Source of the DNA: Aegilops tauschii subsp. strangulata
Lineage: Eukaryota; Streptophyta; Magnoliopsida; Poales; Poaceae
NCBI RefSeq assembly: GCF_002575655.3
Contig: NC_053041.3
Span: 119,008,318 to 119,072,317, forward strand
DNA: 64,000 nt
Direction of reading: 5' to 3'
Part shown: piece by piece, positions 34,201 to 47,202 of the stretch
Numbering within the stretch: the first letter of the stretch is position 1
Layout of the letters: every line of letters begins with the position of its first letter
Notes under the pieces: generated by a model
Databases searched by the model: none
Told to the model about the DNA's origin: nothing
The model's input: only the letters and a program-made list of their open reading frames with translations
Translations under genes and position numbers: made by a program

Positions 34201-35632
34201 TGACGAGATAAAGGAGAAGATGAGCAAAGGTAAAGCCAAGGGATTTCGTGAGGATGAGCACGATACCTTATGGTTTGAGGACCGCGTATATGTGCCAAAT
34301 GATCCGGAGATCAGGAAGTTGATTTTGCAAGAAGCCCACGATTCACCGTACTCGATTCACCCGGGGAATACCAAGATGTATTTGGATCTGAAGAATACTT
34401 TCTGGTGGACTGGAATGAAGAAGGATATTGCAGAGTATGTAGCAGTTTGTGATGTGTGTCAGAGAGTGAAGGCAGAGCATCAGAAGCCAGCAGGATTGCT
34501 ACAACCATTGCCGATACCCGAATGGAAGTGGGATAAAATAGGCATGGATTTTATCACAGGATTACCCAGGACTCGTTCAGGCTATGACTCAATATGGGTT
34601 GTAGTCGACCGTTTGACGAAAGTGGCTCATTTCATTCCAGTGAAGACCACTTACACCAGTGCTAAGTTGGCAAAGATATACATGACCAGGATCGTATGTT
34701 TGCATGGAGTTCCGAGGACCACTGTATCAGACAGAGGAACCCAGTTTACCTCGAAGTTTTGGAAGCAGTTACATGAAACATTGGGAACCAGGCTAGAATT
34801 TAGTACAACTTTTCACCCACAGACAGATGGACAGACCGAGAGAGTCAACCAGATTTTGGAGGACATGTTGAGAGCTTGTGCACTAGATTATGGATCTAGT
34901 TGGGACGACAACTTGCCATATGCGGAGTTTTCTTACAACAACAGTTATCAGACCAGTTTGAAGATGGCCCCTTTCGAAGCCTTGTACGGAAGGAGGTGTA
35001 GAACACCGTTGTTATGGGACGAAGTTGGAGACCGTCAGTTGTTTGGACCATATTTGATTAAGGAGTCTGAACAGAAAGTGAGGTTGATTCGCGATAGGCT
35101 CAAGGTAGCCCAGTCCAGACAGAAGAGTTATGCTGATTCTAAACGAAAGGAGACAGTTCACGAAGTCGGAGACAGAGTGTATCTTCGAGTATCACCACTT
35201 CGAGGAGTGAAGCGCTTCGGAGTTAAGGGAAAGTTAGCACCCCGTTTTATCGGACCATACAGAGTTTTGGAGCGTATGGGAGAAGTTGCTTACAAGCTGG
35301 AATTGCCTGAAGGATTGTCAGGAGTTCATGATGTATTTCACGTCTCCCAGTTGAAGAAGTGCCGCGCAGAGATGGCCGAGATACCACTGAGAGATACTGT
35401 GCCACTGGAAGCAATTCAGCTGGAAAGTGATTTGACCTATGAGGAGAAACCAGTTAAGATTCTTGAGTATGCCAGCCGAGTTACCCGCAGTAAGGTTATC
35501 AAGTTTTGCAAAGTCCAGTGGAGTCACCACACGGAAGATGAAGCCACCTGGGAGCGAGAGGAAGATCTACGGAAGGACCACTCCCACCTGTTTTCTAGCC
35601 AACCCGAATCTCGAGGGCGAGATTCATCTTAA
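31246..35632 (+). pseudogene. Gypsy C gag-pol polyprotein (gag, protease, RT, RNase H, integrase, chromodomain)
   Basis: ATG 31246 with two lesions. A length change in a run of six T (31269-31274) shifts frame from the ATG into the main frame, and a TGA at 32909-32911 interrupts just before RT. Otherwise one frame runs to TAA at 35630-35632. In the first open part (from 31295): gag domain (residues about 85-200), CCHC knuckle CFKCQKTGHYAADC (about 277-290), protease LFDTGASHSYIS (about 343-354). In the second part (from 32930): RT with FVDDILVFS (about 110-118), RNase H ([24 protein letters not shown]), integrase HHCC and DDE signatures ([21 protein letters not shown]), and a chromodomain near 830-880 ([11 protein letters not shown]). 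RT before integrase plus the chromodomain defines a chromovirus, of Tekay type by pattern. Chromodomains guide integration toward marked chromatin. Confidence 0.95.
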
Positions 35633-35643
35633 GGGGGGTAGGT
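35631..35643 (+). promoter_or_regulatory. Polypurine tract of Gypsy C
   Basis: AAGGGGGGTAGG lies two bases before the 3' LTR, overlapping the gag-pol stop codon. Confidence 0.8.
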
Positions 35644-35644
35644 T

Positions 35645-38344
35645 TGTAACATCCCAAATTTTCAATTTGGTATGTTATACATAGATCATCATTGCATATC
35701 ATATTTTATTGCATTCTGACAAATCCTCGATAAATCCTAAGCAACTCAAGGACCCTCGGAGAGAGTTGGGGATTTTCTCGAATTTTCATATTTGATTTTC
35801 ATCAAGTAATAAAACGAGGATTTTGGTTTTAATTATTTTTCTCTCCGAAAAATATTTCATTTAAAAATATATGAGAGGAGAAAATATGACTTCTCCAAAA
35901 CAATTGAAATACTGGAGGAAAAATGTTAAAATCATTTATTGGATTTTATTCGGATTTTATTTGCAATTTTAATTGCATTAAAAATATTGCATGTTTTCAA
36001 AAAATTATTTTTGTGTCAAAAAAATGTTCACCCTATTCTAGATTTTCTAACTAGACGGGTAAAATTTATTTTATCTTTTTTGGACTTTTATTTATTTTTC
36101 TACGAATATTTTTCCGCGGAACGTATTTAAAAAAAAACTGCGCGCCGCCCGACCGGGCCGAGGCCCAGCCGAGCGCCGGCCCAGCCCGCCCCGTCATCCT
36201 CTCCGCGTACGGGAGCGCCGCCGCCGCCGTGTCCGGCTTGGACACGGGAGCACCCCGCCGCCTGCCCCTTCCCCAAGCCACCGCACCCCCCTCTCATAAA
36301 TAGCGCCGCCCCCCTCTTCTCTCACCACGCCGCCGCCCGCACTTGCCCGCCCCGCCGTCGCCGGAGCCGAGCTCGAGGCCGCCGCCGCCGCCGTTTGCCG
36401 CCCCCTCGCCCTCCCCCGAGCCCGCCGAGCCCCGCCGCCCTCGCCGCCCCTCGCCGGAGCAGCCGGAGCCCCGCCCCCGACGAGGTACCTCGCCGCCGTT
36501 CGTTGCCGGTTTTTGTTTAAAAAAAACTGTTCGTTTAAAAAAAACCCTAGATCGGTTTTTTTTGGTTTTGTTATTTTGTGAGCATTCACCGACTCGTTCG
36601 TTTTAACGAACGCGTTCGTCGGATTTTCTCTGTTAACGAACGTCCGTTCTTTAACCGTTCGTCCGTTTTTCTTTTTCGTCGGATTTTTCCGCGATTATCT
36701 CAGATTCGATTTCTGATCGAATCTTCGTTTTCGTTTAACTTTTCGCTCGTTTATCGGAATCAGGCGAGGCAAGCGCCTAGAGTTTCATCTCGAAATTCTC
36801 TTTCCGTTTAACCTACTCAAACAAGTTTTTGCTACTGTAAAATTTGACCTAGATCCAGATTAGTAAACGAAGCTTGTTTCTTTTGCCGTTTGACTTTCTT
36901 TGCTTCGTTCGAGTTGATTCTTTTTGCAAACCGGAGTTCTTAAGTTGAACTTTCTGGTTGGATCTTTCATTCGAGTTTTACTTGTGCAATAGATGAGTAC
37001 TTATTGTTTGCTTGTTTGTTTGCGATAGAGTACCCGGAGTGTGCCGCTTGTTACTTCGAATCGCTAGGTTTCGCGGATCATCAGCAAGGCAAGTAACACT
37101 TTGATCATACCTTGCATACCCAGTTTTATGGCATTAGATATATTCCTCAAACAATTGCATGATTAGGATCTAATTAAACTGTGGGTATTGGGAAGTAGTT
37201 GAGGTAGTACCTATTACCTGTTCTTTTATCAAACCCTTGGGAGTTACTTCTACGTTGCTATTATATTGCCATGCTATGCTCGTAGACGTGGATTGGGTTT
37301 GAGTGATATTCATGACAGATGTGAGATTGTTAAAAATGGTTTACCTAAGGTGGCAACTAAAACTCACATCTGGGTGGATTGAGGCACCTGGAGAATCCAG
37401 TGTTGTCTGTATGTCTCAAAGGGATCATAAGATTATTCATGCTGGAAACTTCCGTGTGCAGCCACAAGCTATTATGGGCTCTAGCATAGTTGAGTAAGTT
37501 GTGGGAAACCTTTCCATGATGGGCTAGCAGATGTAGGGGATTGTAGGTGTACCGGCCTATCTATCGGTTAAGGGGACCTCTTCGGAAAGACTGTGTCTGG
37601 GTCATCCGTTTCTCAAACATCATGCAGTGCGAGAATCAAGCGGAGGCGATCGAGTCTTGTGGGGAAAAGTGCGCAAACCTCTGCAGAGTGTACAAACTAA
37701 TCATGGTTAGCCGTGTCCCCGGTTATGGACAACTTGAATATCTAGTACCTGGATTATTATTTGAATCTCATCACCATGTTACTTTTAATTAATTTTGTTG
37801 GGTTAATGATGACTTTTAATTGGGATTGAGATGCTGTCAACCATCTCAATGTTTCACAACCACCATGATAGTTAAATAAAATTTATTCCTTTGAAGTAGG
37901 GAAAAATTGGCTTTTCGCAAAACTGTAACCGTAGAGCTTTCCACCAGCCATAAATGCATGTAGTATAGCATTATTATTGTTCATTATTCTCTATGTGCTA
38001 CTTTGCCAGCATATTCCATGTGCTGACCCGTTTTCGGGCTGCAACGTTTCATGTTGCAGACTTTTCAGACGACGAGTAAGGTGCCTTAGGTCGTGGTCTT
38101 ATACTCAGTGATGCCGCTGGAGTTGATGGACTCACTTATCTTCCAAGTCTTCCGTTGTTATCGTCTTTAGATGGCCTTAAGCCATATTTATCATAATTAA
38201 TCTCTTTGGAGATATTCGATGTAATAAGTGTGTGATTGCTACTCTATTATAAATCCTCCATTTGTACTGTGCGTGTCAGCATTACTGATCCAGGGATGAC
38301 ACTGGTGCACAACAGCACAGACCATTTGAGGTCTGGTCGCTACA
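35645..38344 (+). repeat. 3' LTR of Gypsy C (2700 bp)
   Basis: Near-identical to 27482-30205. It lacks about 18 bp present in the 5' LTR around 29254-29275. The duplicated small ORFs in the two LTRs are shadows. Confidence 0.95.
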
Positions 38345-38828
38345 GACGGTAAGCCAGACGGTAAGCCAGATGGTAAGTCAAATCGTAAGCCAGACCGTGA
38401 GTCAGATTGTAAGCCAGATTGTAAGAAGCCCAAGACGTTAAGAAGCCCATGGAGAGAGGCCCGTGATAAGAGGTCAGAATAGTTTAAGTCTTAGTCCGAG
38501 ATGGACTCTACATGTAACCCGCCCCTTCAACTGATATAAGGAGGGGCAGGGCACCCCAAGAGGGGAAGCAAGAAACAATCTCTAGGGCTAGACACAAAGG
38601 GGGAGCCGGATTATGCGGCGACTCTCTGATGAGCATAATGAGATCTAGCCACAAACAACATGTAGGGCTATTACCGGATGATGTTTCCCGGGGCCCGAAG
38701 CTGTCTAAATCCTTGTCTTGTGTTGCGTCTTTTGATTCCGATCAATCCCTCTCAAGCTACTACATAGATGCGCTGGCCTCACGACTAAGTCCTCACACTA
38801 GGACATCTGCCGTGACAATTCCACGACA
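38345..38828 (+). repeat. Gypsy B 5' LTR, second part
   Basis: Resumes after GACGG with the 12-bp TAAGCCAGACGG-type array (38345-38425), a TATA-like GATATAAGGAGG (38532-38543) and the LTR end CCACGACA. Co-linear with 44397-44892. Confidence 0.93.
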
Positions 38829-38830
38829 GT

Positions 38831-38848
38831 TGGCACCCACCGTGGGGC
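38831..38848 (+). promoter_or_regulatory. Primer-binding site of Gypsy B
   Basis: TGGCACCCACCGTGGGGC two bases after the LTR. TGG start and position fit a tRNA-primed site. I do not assign the tRNA. Confidence 0.7.
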
Positions 38849-41800
38849 TCGCGCACGGTGGTGATGAGTTCTTGAAGGGATCTCTTCAGGGATTGAGAAG
38901 TTCGCGATCAAGTGGATAAAGAAGAATTTGAGAGATTAGGGTTACTCGACAGGCAATTCAATCGAACCGTAGATCAATTTTTAAGCAGTTGCACGTCGAT
39001 GAAACCGACTGGTTTTCCATCGAGGAACGCCATGAGCCGGCAGAACAGCGTCCGCGGGTGTATAGTTAAACAGATCATGAAAAGGTTGTTTTTCGTACGA
39101 CCCGGGGACTTAACATCGCCATCGTTCCTGGCCTGTGCGTGTTCTGTAGAATCAATAGAGACTCGCCGAGATAAATGTGTCTGATCCAAGATAGGCCAAA
39201 ATCAAGTCCGAAGAGTTGTTTCCAATCGGAATTGGCAGGCACGGCGGTTCATAGTCTAAGCAAAAATTTGGAAGTGGCCACTTTCCTCCCATGAAGCGGA
39301 GAGTCAACCGGATCTTGAAAACTAGAAAGAAAAGCCAGCTGCCTTGTCAAGTTCCGACCTCGCCTTCGGTCATATCCACAACCACAGTTCCAAGCGCGAC
39401 CCGGGCTGCTGTGCCCTTAGCGCAGCATTGACCCGCCGGTGCCTCGTCAACCGCCTGCCACCGCGCAGCTATTTCCACCTCGTCGGCAGCAAAGTGGCTC
39501 CCCTCGCCACCGCCTCGAACCGGCCGCTCGACCTGCCAACTCACCGATGTCGCCTCATCTCCTCTACCATGACTCTGCCTGCCCATCGGATGCCTCACAG
39601 CGCCGGCCCGTCGAACCGCTCGCACCAAGCCGCCCAGGCCTCGTGCTTGAGCCGTCACCGCTGTCATGCTGGCCTCCGCCTCTGCTGCGTCTCGGGCCGC
39701 GCCGCGGGTTGCTACCACCTCTGCTGTATCTCCGGCCGCCGTGGGAGTGCCTGAGCTGCCGTGGCGGAGGCCGGCTCCGCGCCACTCCGGCTGAGCCGCT
39801 GCACCTTGAGTTGGTTCCCGCCTCTACGCCCGCGGCCTCGCTCGCAAGCCGGCCACCATCGACCCGCCGTCTTCGCGGCCCTGCCGCCGGCTGCCGCGGC
39901 CTCTGCTAGAGCAGGCTTTGAGCCGCCCGCGTCTGTTGTGAGCCGCTGTCGCTGCGCCTTGCTCTGGCCTTGAGCCGCCGTTGGCAGTCACATCCATCTT
40001 GAGCCGCCGTGGGCAGTCACCTCTTCCGTGAGCCGCCGTGGGCAGTCACCTACGCCGTGAGCAGCGGTTAAACCAGCCTGCTCTACTCGAGCCGCCTTCG
40101 CCAACTCGACCCTGAAAAGGTTGTTTTTGCACGACTCTGACTCGCCTCCTCGACCACAACCCGGAAACAGGAGCCGGCAACGACCCGGACTCCTCCACTA
40201 TCCGTGCCCTGCAGCAGCAGCACCTAAAGACCCGCCTCGGCCTCGTTGCTGGCTTTCAGGATGCCGCGGCCGCGCCTGAGCCGCCATGGTTGCGCCTGAG
40301 CCGCCGTGAACTCCACCTCCGCTGGCTCGCCCCGACGGCCTAGCTTCGACGCCCATAGCTCTGGCCGGGTCTGCTGCCTCGAGCCGCCGGACTCCTCTGT
40401 TACATCACCTTGCATCGGCACCGGCCCTGCCGCTTCCAATGGCCGCGGCCTCTCTTCCCCTGCGGCGCTGAACCGCTCCGACGCAAGCGGTGCGACGCCT
40501 CTACCACCGCGGGCTGTTTCCGCCTCGTCTTGTCACCGCATCCCGAGCCGGTTAGTCGCGGCGCCTTTCTTCGCCGGGGATCTCCACGACGCCCGCGGCC
40601 TCGCACCGAGCTCCTCCTCTGCTCTGCTCTACGCGCATGTTTACGTATAGCCGTCCAGCTCCGCCGACACGCGTCTGAGCCGCCGCTGCCCATGTCCTCT
40701 GCTGAGCCATCGTGGCCGCGCCCGAGCCGGCGTTGTTGCGACCTGCTCTGCTCCACTCCGGACGGTTCCTACACCGTCTCCACATCGCCGCGGGCCTCCC
40801 CGCACCCAGTTCCACTGGCGCTTCTGAGCCAGACCTACCCCTGCTGCGGAATACTGAGCCGTTTTGCATCAACCAGCCGCTGCAACCCGTAACTGCGTGA
40901 CTCCGTGGGGAAGTTGCGGGTCTCCATCAAGTTGCTGTTCTGGCTCAGCCCGCGCCTCCTTCATCAGCAGCATCGGGTTCAGCTTAACCCGCCGAGCCTT
41001 CTCCACTGTCAAGGGCCGGCCTCGAGTCGCCGTCTTCGCCAAAGAGTCGTCCGCCTCGGAGCACCGTTCTCCTCTTATAAGCCGCCGTCAGGCCTCGCGT
41101 TATTCAAACCGCTGCAGTGCCTCTGACCGCCGGGTCTCATCAGACTGCGCTTCTCCTGTGATCCTCGCTGACCCGCTGCTGCCGCGAGCCGTCATCTCCA
41201 CCGTCACCCCGCCTGCGGTCTGCTTCTACAGTCGCCGCTGCGGTTCTATCGCTGTGGGTTCTCCTCACCTCGACGAGCGGCCGCCTCTCCACTTCTGCCT
41301 TGCGCGTCCCCGTAGGGTCACCCACCTCGAGCCGTTGTCTGCTGGGACCAACCTCAAGTCATCTCTGCGTCGCGCTGAGCCGCCCTGGTGTCCTCCCGTG
41401 TGACCACATCCTCCGCCCCTGCGGGCATGCCCTTGCCTCTGAGTCAGCCACCGCCGTCATCTCCACCTCTGTGAGCCGCCACATCTAGCAACCCTCTGCT
41501 ATGGCCGTGAACCGCCCGCTCCTCTGTCAAAGAGAAGAAAGAAATAAGAGGAGATTGGATTGGAAGAAAGTCAAAGTGGACAAAGTGCTGAAAAAAGAGA
41601 TGACCCAGAGGGGCCGTGTTGAGCCATCTCGATCGGCACGTTCTGGGGATAATCTGTCGTCCAGACGAATCAGGTGAAATCCATCCGGTCAATTTTTATT
41701 GATACATTTTATTTTCTTCGAGAACAATTACTCTCGTTTGGGCAATTTCTTATGCAGAACAACTCTTCATAACAAAAGAGGCCATCAAGCTATGGCCCTT

Positions 41801-44149
41801 GCCTACACCGGAAGGGTCAATGGACAGGGTCAATTATAACCCACCGAGATTCAACATTCTCCAGTAATCCACTGGTTATATCATGGTCAAGCATGGAGAG
41901 TCTCAAGCCAACTCCTCGAATAGTCTTAAGACTCGGGGGCTACGATGACATGACTCAGCAAATCTTGCCAATTTCAGCAAATTCAAGAACTCCAGGACAA
42001 TGGAGGGAAAGATAACCCGGTCCCGGAGGCTACTGATGAAATTTTAAAGGCTGTCAGAAAATTGCCGGCTCAAAATGAAGATTCCGGATTAAAATCCGGC
42101 TCAAGAGACATCTCTCTCCCATAAAGCTCTAAAGCTTTCAAATCCGGTTTAATATTCTGGCTCAAGAAGAATACATCTCTCGCAAGGTCAAGTTCTCAGA
42201 AAAATTAAAGGTTGCCAAAGAAAACTTGCTGCCATGATGCGCGGTTCAAACATGGGTATCCTGCCTTATGGCTTATCTTATATGATCACTTGGGGGCTTC
42301 CTGCTCATCGAGCATAGCTGTCGGTACCCTCTTGATCAGCGCAATGCCAAAACTTATATGGTCACTTGGGGGCTTCATGTTCAAACATAGGTCGTATTCG
42401 AACCAAAGAGAACATAGCTGTCGTTACCCTCTTGATCGGCGCAATGCCAAACCCACTAGGGGGCTTCTTGATCATATTCGAATCATAGCTTAACCCCTTT
42501 TGGGTCCGACTTGGATCGTATTCGAATCAGGGTCGTTAAAAACCTCTCAAGGTCATTTGGGGGCTTCCTGTTCAAACATAGGTCGTATTCGAACCAAAGA
42601 GAACACAACTGTCGGTACCCTCTTGATCGGCACAACGCCAAAGCCACTGGGGGCTACATGATCGTATTCGAATCCTAGCTTAACCCCTTTGGAACGGTTT
42701 ACTGATCGTATTCGAATCAGAAGACTCAATTTTTCTTTCTATTTGGCTTAAGTTTTTTGAAAACAATCTTTGGTTTTATCTTGAGACCTTTTTGTTCATA
42801 TCTGAAGCATATATGTGGTTTCGATTAACCCGGCTTGACTTTGGATGATAAGTCGCCATATATGACAATCATAAACATTTGGAAGTTTTTGGCTTCTAAA
42901 GATTGGGTTATCACCCTTACTGCACAGGTATCTTAAACCGGCAGTACGATTCAATATCACAGGAACCGGTTTTCCAAACCGGATTATATTATTCAAATCT
43001 TTAATAGCCAACATGGCTGGATTTTTATTATGGTTATCAATAGCCAATATTATGATGGAGGTTTTCAAAGTCGCTTCAGCGCAATGGTTATTATTTTATT
43101 AATGGACATGATTTATTTTTATAATGGAGGGAATAGTCCCGAGTTGCTGCAGGCTTACGACCTGGCACTTGGGGGCTACATTATTCAAGTTGAGATTAAA
43201 TCAAATATGCAAGTCTCATGTCGCTACAAGCATGCACCATGACACTTGGGGGGTAATGCAAAGTCATTTTTTGCTCACCTTATTGAAGACCCGACTCATC
43301 ACATCATAATGAGCCGGCCCTTGGGGGCTACCAATTGCTCCTATTAAAAAATTCAATGTACACAACTTTTAATCCATTATGTTGAAAGGTCCATTACTCA
43401 GTTGGTAGAGTACAAAGCTCTTAACCTTATGGACGTGGGTTCGAGCCCCATGGTGAGGGTTACGTCATAAGATGTTCTTTGCAAATAAGTATACATAAAG
43501 TCCCAGCTCAATATTACCTTACTGAGCTGGTCCTTGGGGGCTACACGTTGCTGCTCAAGTCTACATGATCATATCTATAAAGTCCCTGCTCATTATTGCA
43601 TAATGACCCGGCACTTGGGGGCTACATATGTGGAATGCTCAGTTTTGACTAGTGATTGAGATGAACAACATGGATTTCTTCAAAGTGGTAATATTTATAT
43701 TGAAGCAAGTCTTAAGTCATCACTTTGCTCTGCTCAAGACTTGGGGGCTACAGGTAATATGGATATGAGGTCGAGAAATCTTCAAAATTCTCAGTTTTGA
43801 CCCAGCGTCGGCAACAATTATGACTCGGCATCATCTATTTATAACCCGGCAAGTTTTTTCATCTTTAAGCCGGTTGAAGGTCACATGAGTATTTCAAGAC
43901 CAATATTTTTAAGCATTTGGGAGCTGAGTCAAATGAATTATTCTTCACAGTCTCTCTCTTTGAGAAACCAACGTCGGCAAATTGATTATGAAGTTGGCTT
44001 ATTGACCCGGGTTTTCAAAGGAGGAAATAACAAGGAGTTAAGGATGGCCAGGTTCCGGCTTACAAGAATATTTAACCCAGAGCATAACCTATTAAAATTG
44101 TTCTTGTGTTTTGTTTGCAGGATCAGTTTAACATGGATGAATCCAAATT
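38849..44149 (+). other. Gypsy B internal region, non-coding
   Basis: Three blocks. 38849-39340: mixed composition, with an ORF-like stretch (MDKEEFERLGLLDRQFNRTV) that ends without a domain. 39340-41500: CpG-rich with recurring GAGCCGCC phrases; overlapping ORFs on both strands, none with a motif. 41700-44149: AT-rich with many copies of CTTGGGGGCTAC and, at 42210-42720, a repeated block of roughly 160-170 bp keyed on GGTCGTATTCGAACCAAAGA and TCGGTACCCTCTTGATCGG. No retroviral-type enzyme is encoded. Confidence 0.75.
43387..43459 (+). repeat. Degraded tRNA-Lys(CUU)-like sequence
   Basis: D-arm CTCAGTTGGTAGAG, anticodon-loop CTCTTAA (anticodon CTT) and T-arm GTGGGTTCGAGCCCCAT are in the right order and spacing for plant tRNA-Lys. 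The acceptor stem halves do not pair and one base is missing before the D-arm, so it is a pseudo-tRNA embedded in Gypsy B. Confidence 0.7.
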
Positions 44150-44163
44150 AAACTAGGGGCTAA
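44150..44163 (+). promoter_or_regulatory. Polypurine tract of Gypsy B
   Basis: AAACTAGGGGCTAA adjoining the 3' LTR; its core resembles the GGGGGCTA phrase repeated through the preceding 2 kb. Confidence 0.6.
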
Positions 44164-44892
44164 TGTCGGGGATATACCCCGCGATATGACCCGGCCAGAG
44201 ATATGACCCTGCTGGGACTTGATGTTTCATTGGTGACCCGGCAGACTATAAGCCGGCGGGAATAGTAAGCATTGTAACCCGGCAGACACAGTCATGTAAC
44301 CCGGCAGACACAGTCATGTAACCCGGCAGACACAGTCATGTAACCCGGCAGACACAGTCATATAAGCCGGAAGTTAAGCCGGCATATGTTAAGCCAGACG
44401 GTAAGCCAGATGGTAAGTCAGATGTTAAGCCAGACGGTAAGCCAGATGGTAAGCCCGATCGTAAGCCAGACCGTGAGTCAGATTGTAAGAAGCCCAAGAC
44501 GTTAAGAAGCCCATGGAGAGAGGCCCGTGATAAGAGGTCAGAATAGTTTAAGTCTTAGTCTGAGATGGACTCTACATGTAACCCGCCCCTTCAACTTATA
44601 TAAGGAGGGGCAGGACACCCCAAGAGGGGAAGCAAGAAACAATCTCTAGGGCTAGACACAAAGGGGGAGCCGGCTTATGTGGCGACTCTCTCATGAGCAT
44701 AATGAGATCTAGCCACAAACAACATGTAGGGCTATTACCGGATGATGTTTCCCGGGGCCCGAAGCTGTCTAAATCCTTGTCTTGTGTTGCGTCTTTTGAT
44801 TCCGATCAGCCCCTCTCAAGCTACTACATAGATGCGCTGGCCTCACGACTAAGTCCTCACACTAGGACATCTGCCGTGACAATTCCACGACA
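44164..44892 (+). repeat. 3' LTR of Gypsy B (729 bp)
   Basis: Complete LTR with the four-copy 22-bp array (44273-44365) and the 12-bp array (about 44390-44475), ending CCACGACA before the AGAGG duplication. Confidence 0.95.
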
Positions 44893-44897
44893 AGAGG

Positions 44898-45669
44898 TGT
44901 AGTATATATCTACCAGGGATAGTAATCATTGTTGCTTACAGGTTACCAAAGTGTTGCAGTTCATAGTTAATGCAAGTCTAGTAGAAGTCATAATATATCA
45001 AGGACGGATAAGAGATCATCTACTTTCAGAAGGTTTTACTTGGTTCGTTGATTAGTGTTTTTCTGTAGAACAGACTCTGGGCTGTGTATAATGGGCATTT
45101 TGGGCTGTGTATAATGGGCATTTCTAATTCACGTGTATCATTGAGTGTATTATTTTCCTGTTGAGTGAGTTTTAACTATAGAAGAGAAATCATCTATTTC
45201 TTTGCAGTTTCGTTCGACTTATCCTTTGGTTTCAACTATACATCAGAGTGTACCACTGAGTGTATTATTTTCCTGTTGAGTAGCTTTATCTGTCGTATCT
45301 AGCTCAAGTAGCAGTGAAAAAATTTCAGTACCAGAGATGAATGGTTGATTAGTTTTAGCTTCAAGCCATTTTAGTATATTTCTTTGTACCTGTGGCTTGT
45401 GGCTAAAACTAGTTTACTTTTAAGTTCATCCGTGATGGCCCATAGCTATGAGATCTGAGGGATGCGGACCATTCGATCCATGCAGCCTATTTCAGCTTTG
45501 GTGAACCTCGTTTGAGGCTTAGTGTAATTGATGTACTAGTGCACTGCTTGGCATAAAATTATAGCAGTACACATAGATATGCAATGAATGCTTCTAGTAT
45601 CTTACACATGTATATTTGACATGAATGTGTACTGCTTGCTCTTCCTTTGCTGACATTCTTTTTACTTTT
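44898..45669 (+). other. CACTA interior right of Gypsy B, intron-like
   Basis: T-rich sequence with a CAG-ending pyrimidine tract near 44940 and a tandem duplication of GGGCTGTGTATAATGGGCAT (about 45076-45121). No ORF. It leads directly to the splice-acceptor-like edge of the iminopeptidase exon, so part of it may be that gene's captured intron. Confidence 0.45.
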
Positions 45670-45846
45670 CAGCGAGGAACAGGATTGTCAACACCGTTGA
45701 CAACATCATCTCTTTCTCAAATAACATCTGCAGCAGAGCAGGCGGAGTATCTGAAGCATTCCAGGGCAGATAACATAGTTAAGGACGCAGATTTTATTCG
45801 TCGGCATCTTGACCAGATGCCAAGCCTTGGACAATTCTGGGACAGT
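45670..45846 (+). pseudogene. Captured exon of plant proline iminopeptidase
   Basis: After a T-rich tract ending in TTTTCAG the sequence encodes RGTGLSTPLTTSSLSQ, then AAEQAEYLKH and RADNIVKDADFIRRHL. This matches the segment of plant proline iminopeptidase (S33 peptidase, alpha/beta hydrolase) following the DQ of DQRGTGLSTPLT and preceding the nucleophile elbow. The elbow itself is present only in a shifted frame (PWTILGQ-like), so the fragment is frameshifted before the catalytic serine and ends in TAG at 45853-45855. Only this exon is present. It is a gene fragment captured by the CACTA element, not a working enzyme. Confidence 0.8.
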
Positions 45847-45855
45847 TATAGCTGA

Positions 45856-47202
<1,347 letters not shown>

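Larger units (their letters stand above)
27482..38344 (+). mobile_element. Gypsy C: Tekay-type chromovirus, nearly intact
   Basis: LTRs (27482-30205, 35645-38344) start TGTAACATCCC and end GGTCGCTACA, with a perfect duplication GACGG (27477-27481 and 38345-38349). It has a primer-binding site, an extra upstream ORF, a single gag-pol frame with RT, RNase H, integrase and a C-terminal chromodomain, and a polypurine tract. LTR differences are few (about 1% in the stretches compared, plus one 18-bp deletion in the 3' LTR near 37413), so this is the youngest insertion of the nest. One frameshift and one nonsense codon inactivate gag-pol. Confidence 0.95.
27207..44892 (+). mobile_element. Gypsy B: LTR element without coding capacity, interrupted by Gypsy C
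   Basis: LTRs start TGTCGGGGATATACCCCGCG and end CCACGACA, with a perfect duplication AGAGG (27202-27206 and 44893-44897). The 5' LTR is split into 27207-27481 and 38345-38828 by Gypsy C. A primer-binding site follows at 38831 and a polypurine tract precedes the 3' LTR (44164-44892). The 5.3-kb internal region has no gag, RT or integrase motif. This is the large-retrotransposon-derivative type of organisation, which needs proteins in trans. Confidence 0.92.

Noticed and set aside
39344..41403. Series of ORFs up to 179 codons in Gypsy B
   Set aside because: GAGCCGCC-rich repeats read in all frames, no retroelement or host domain.
43387..43459. Functional tRNA-Lys gene
   Set aside because: Acceptor stem does not pair and a D-arm-adjacent base is missing, so called a relic.
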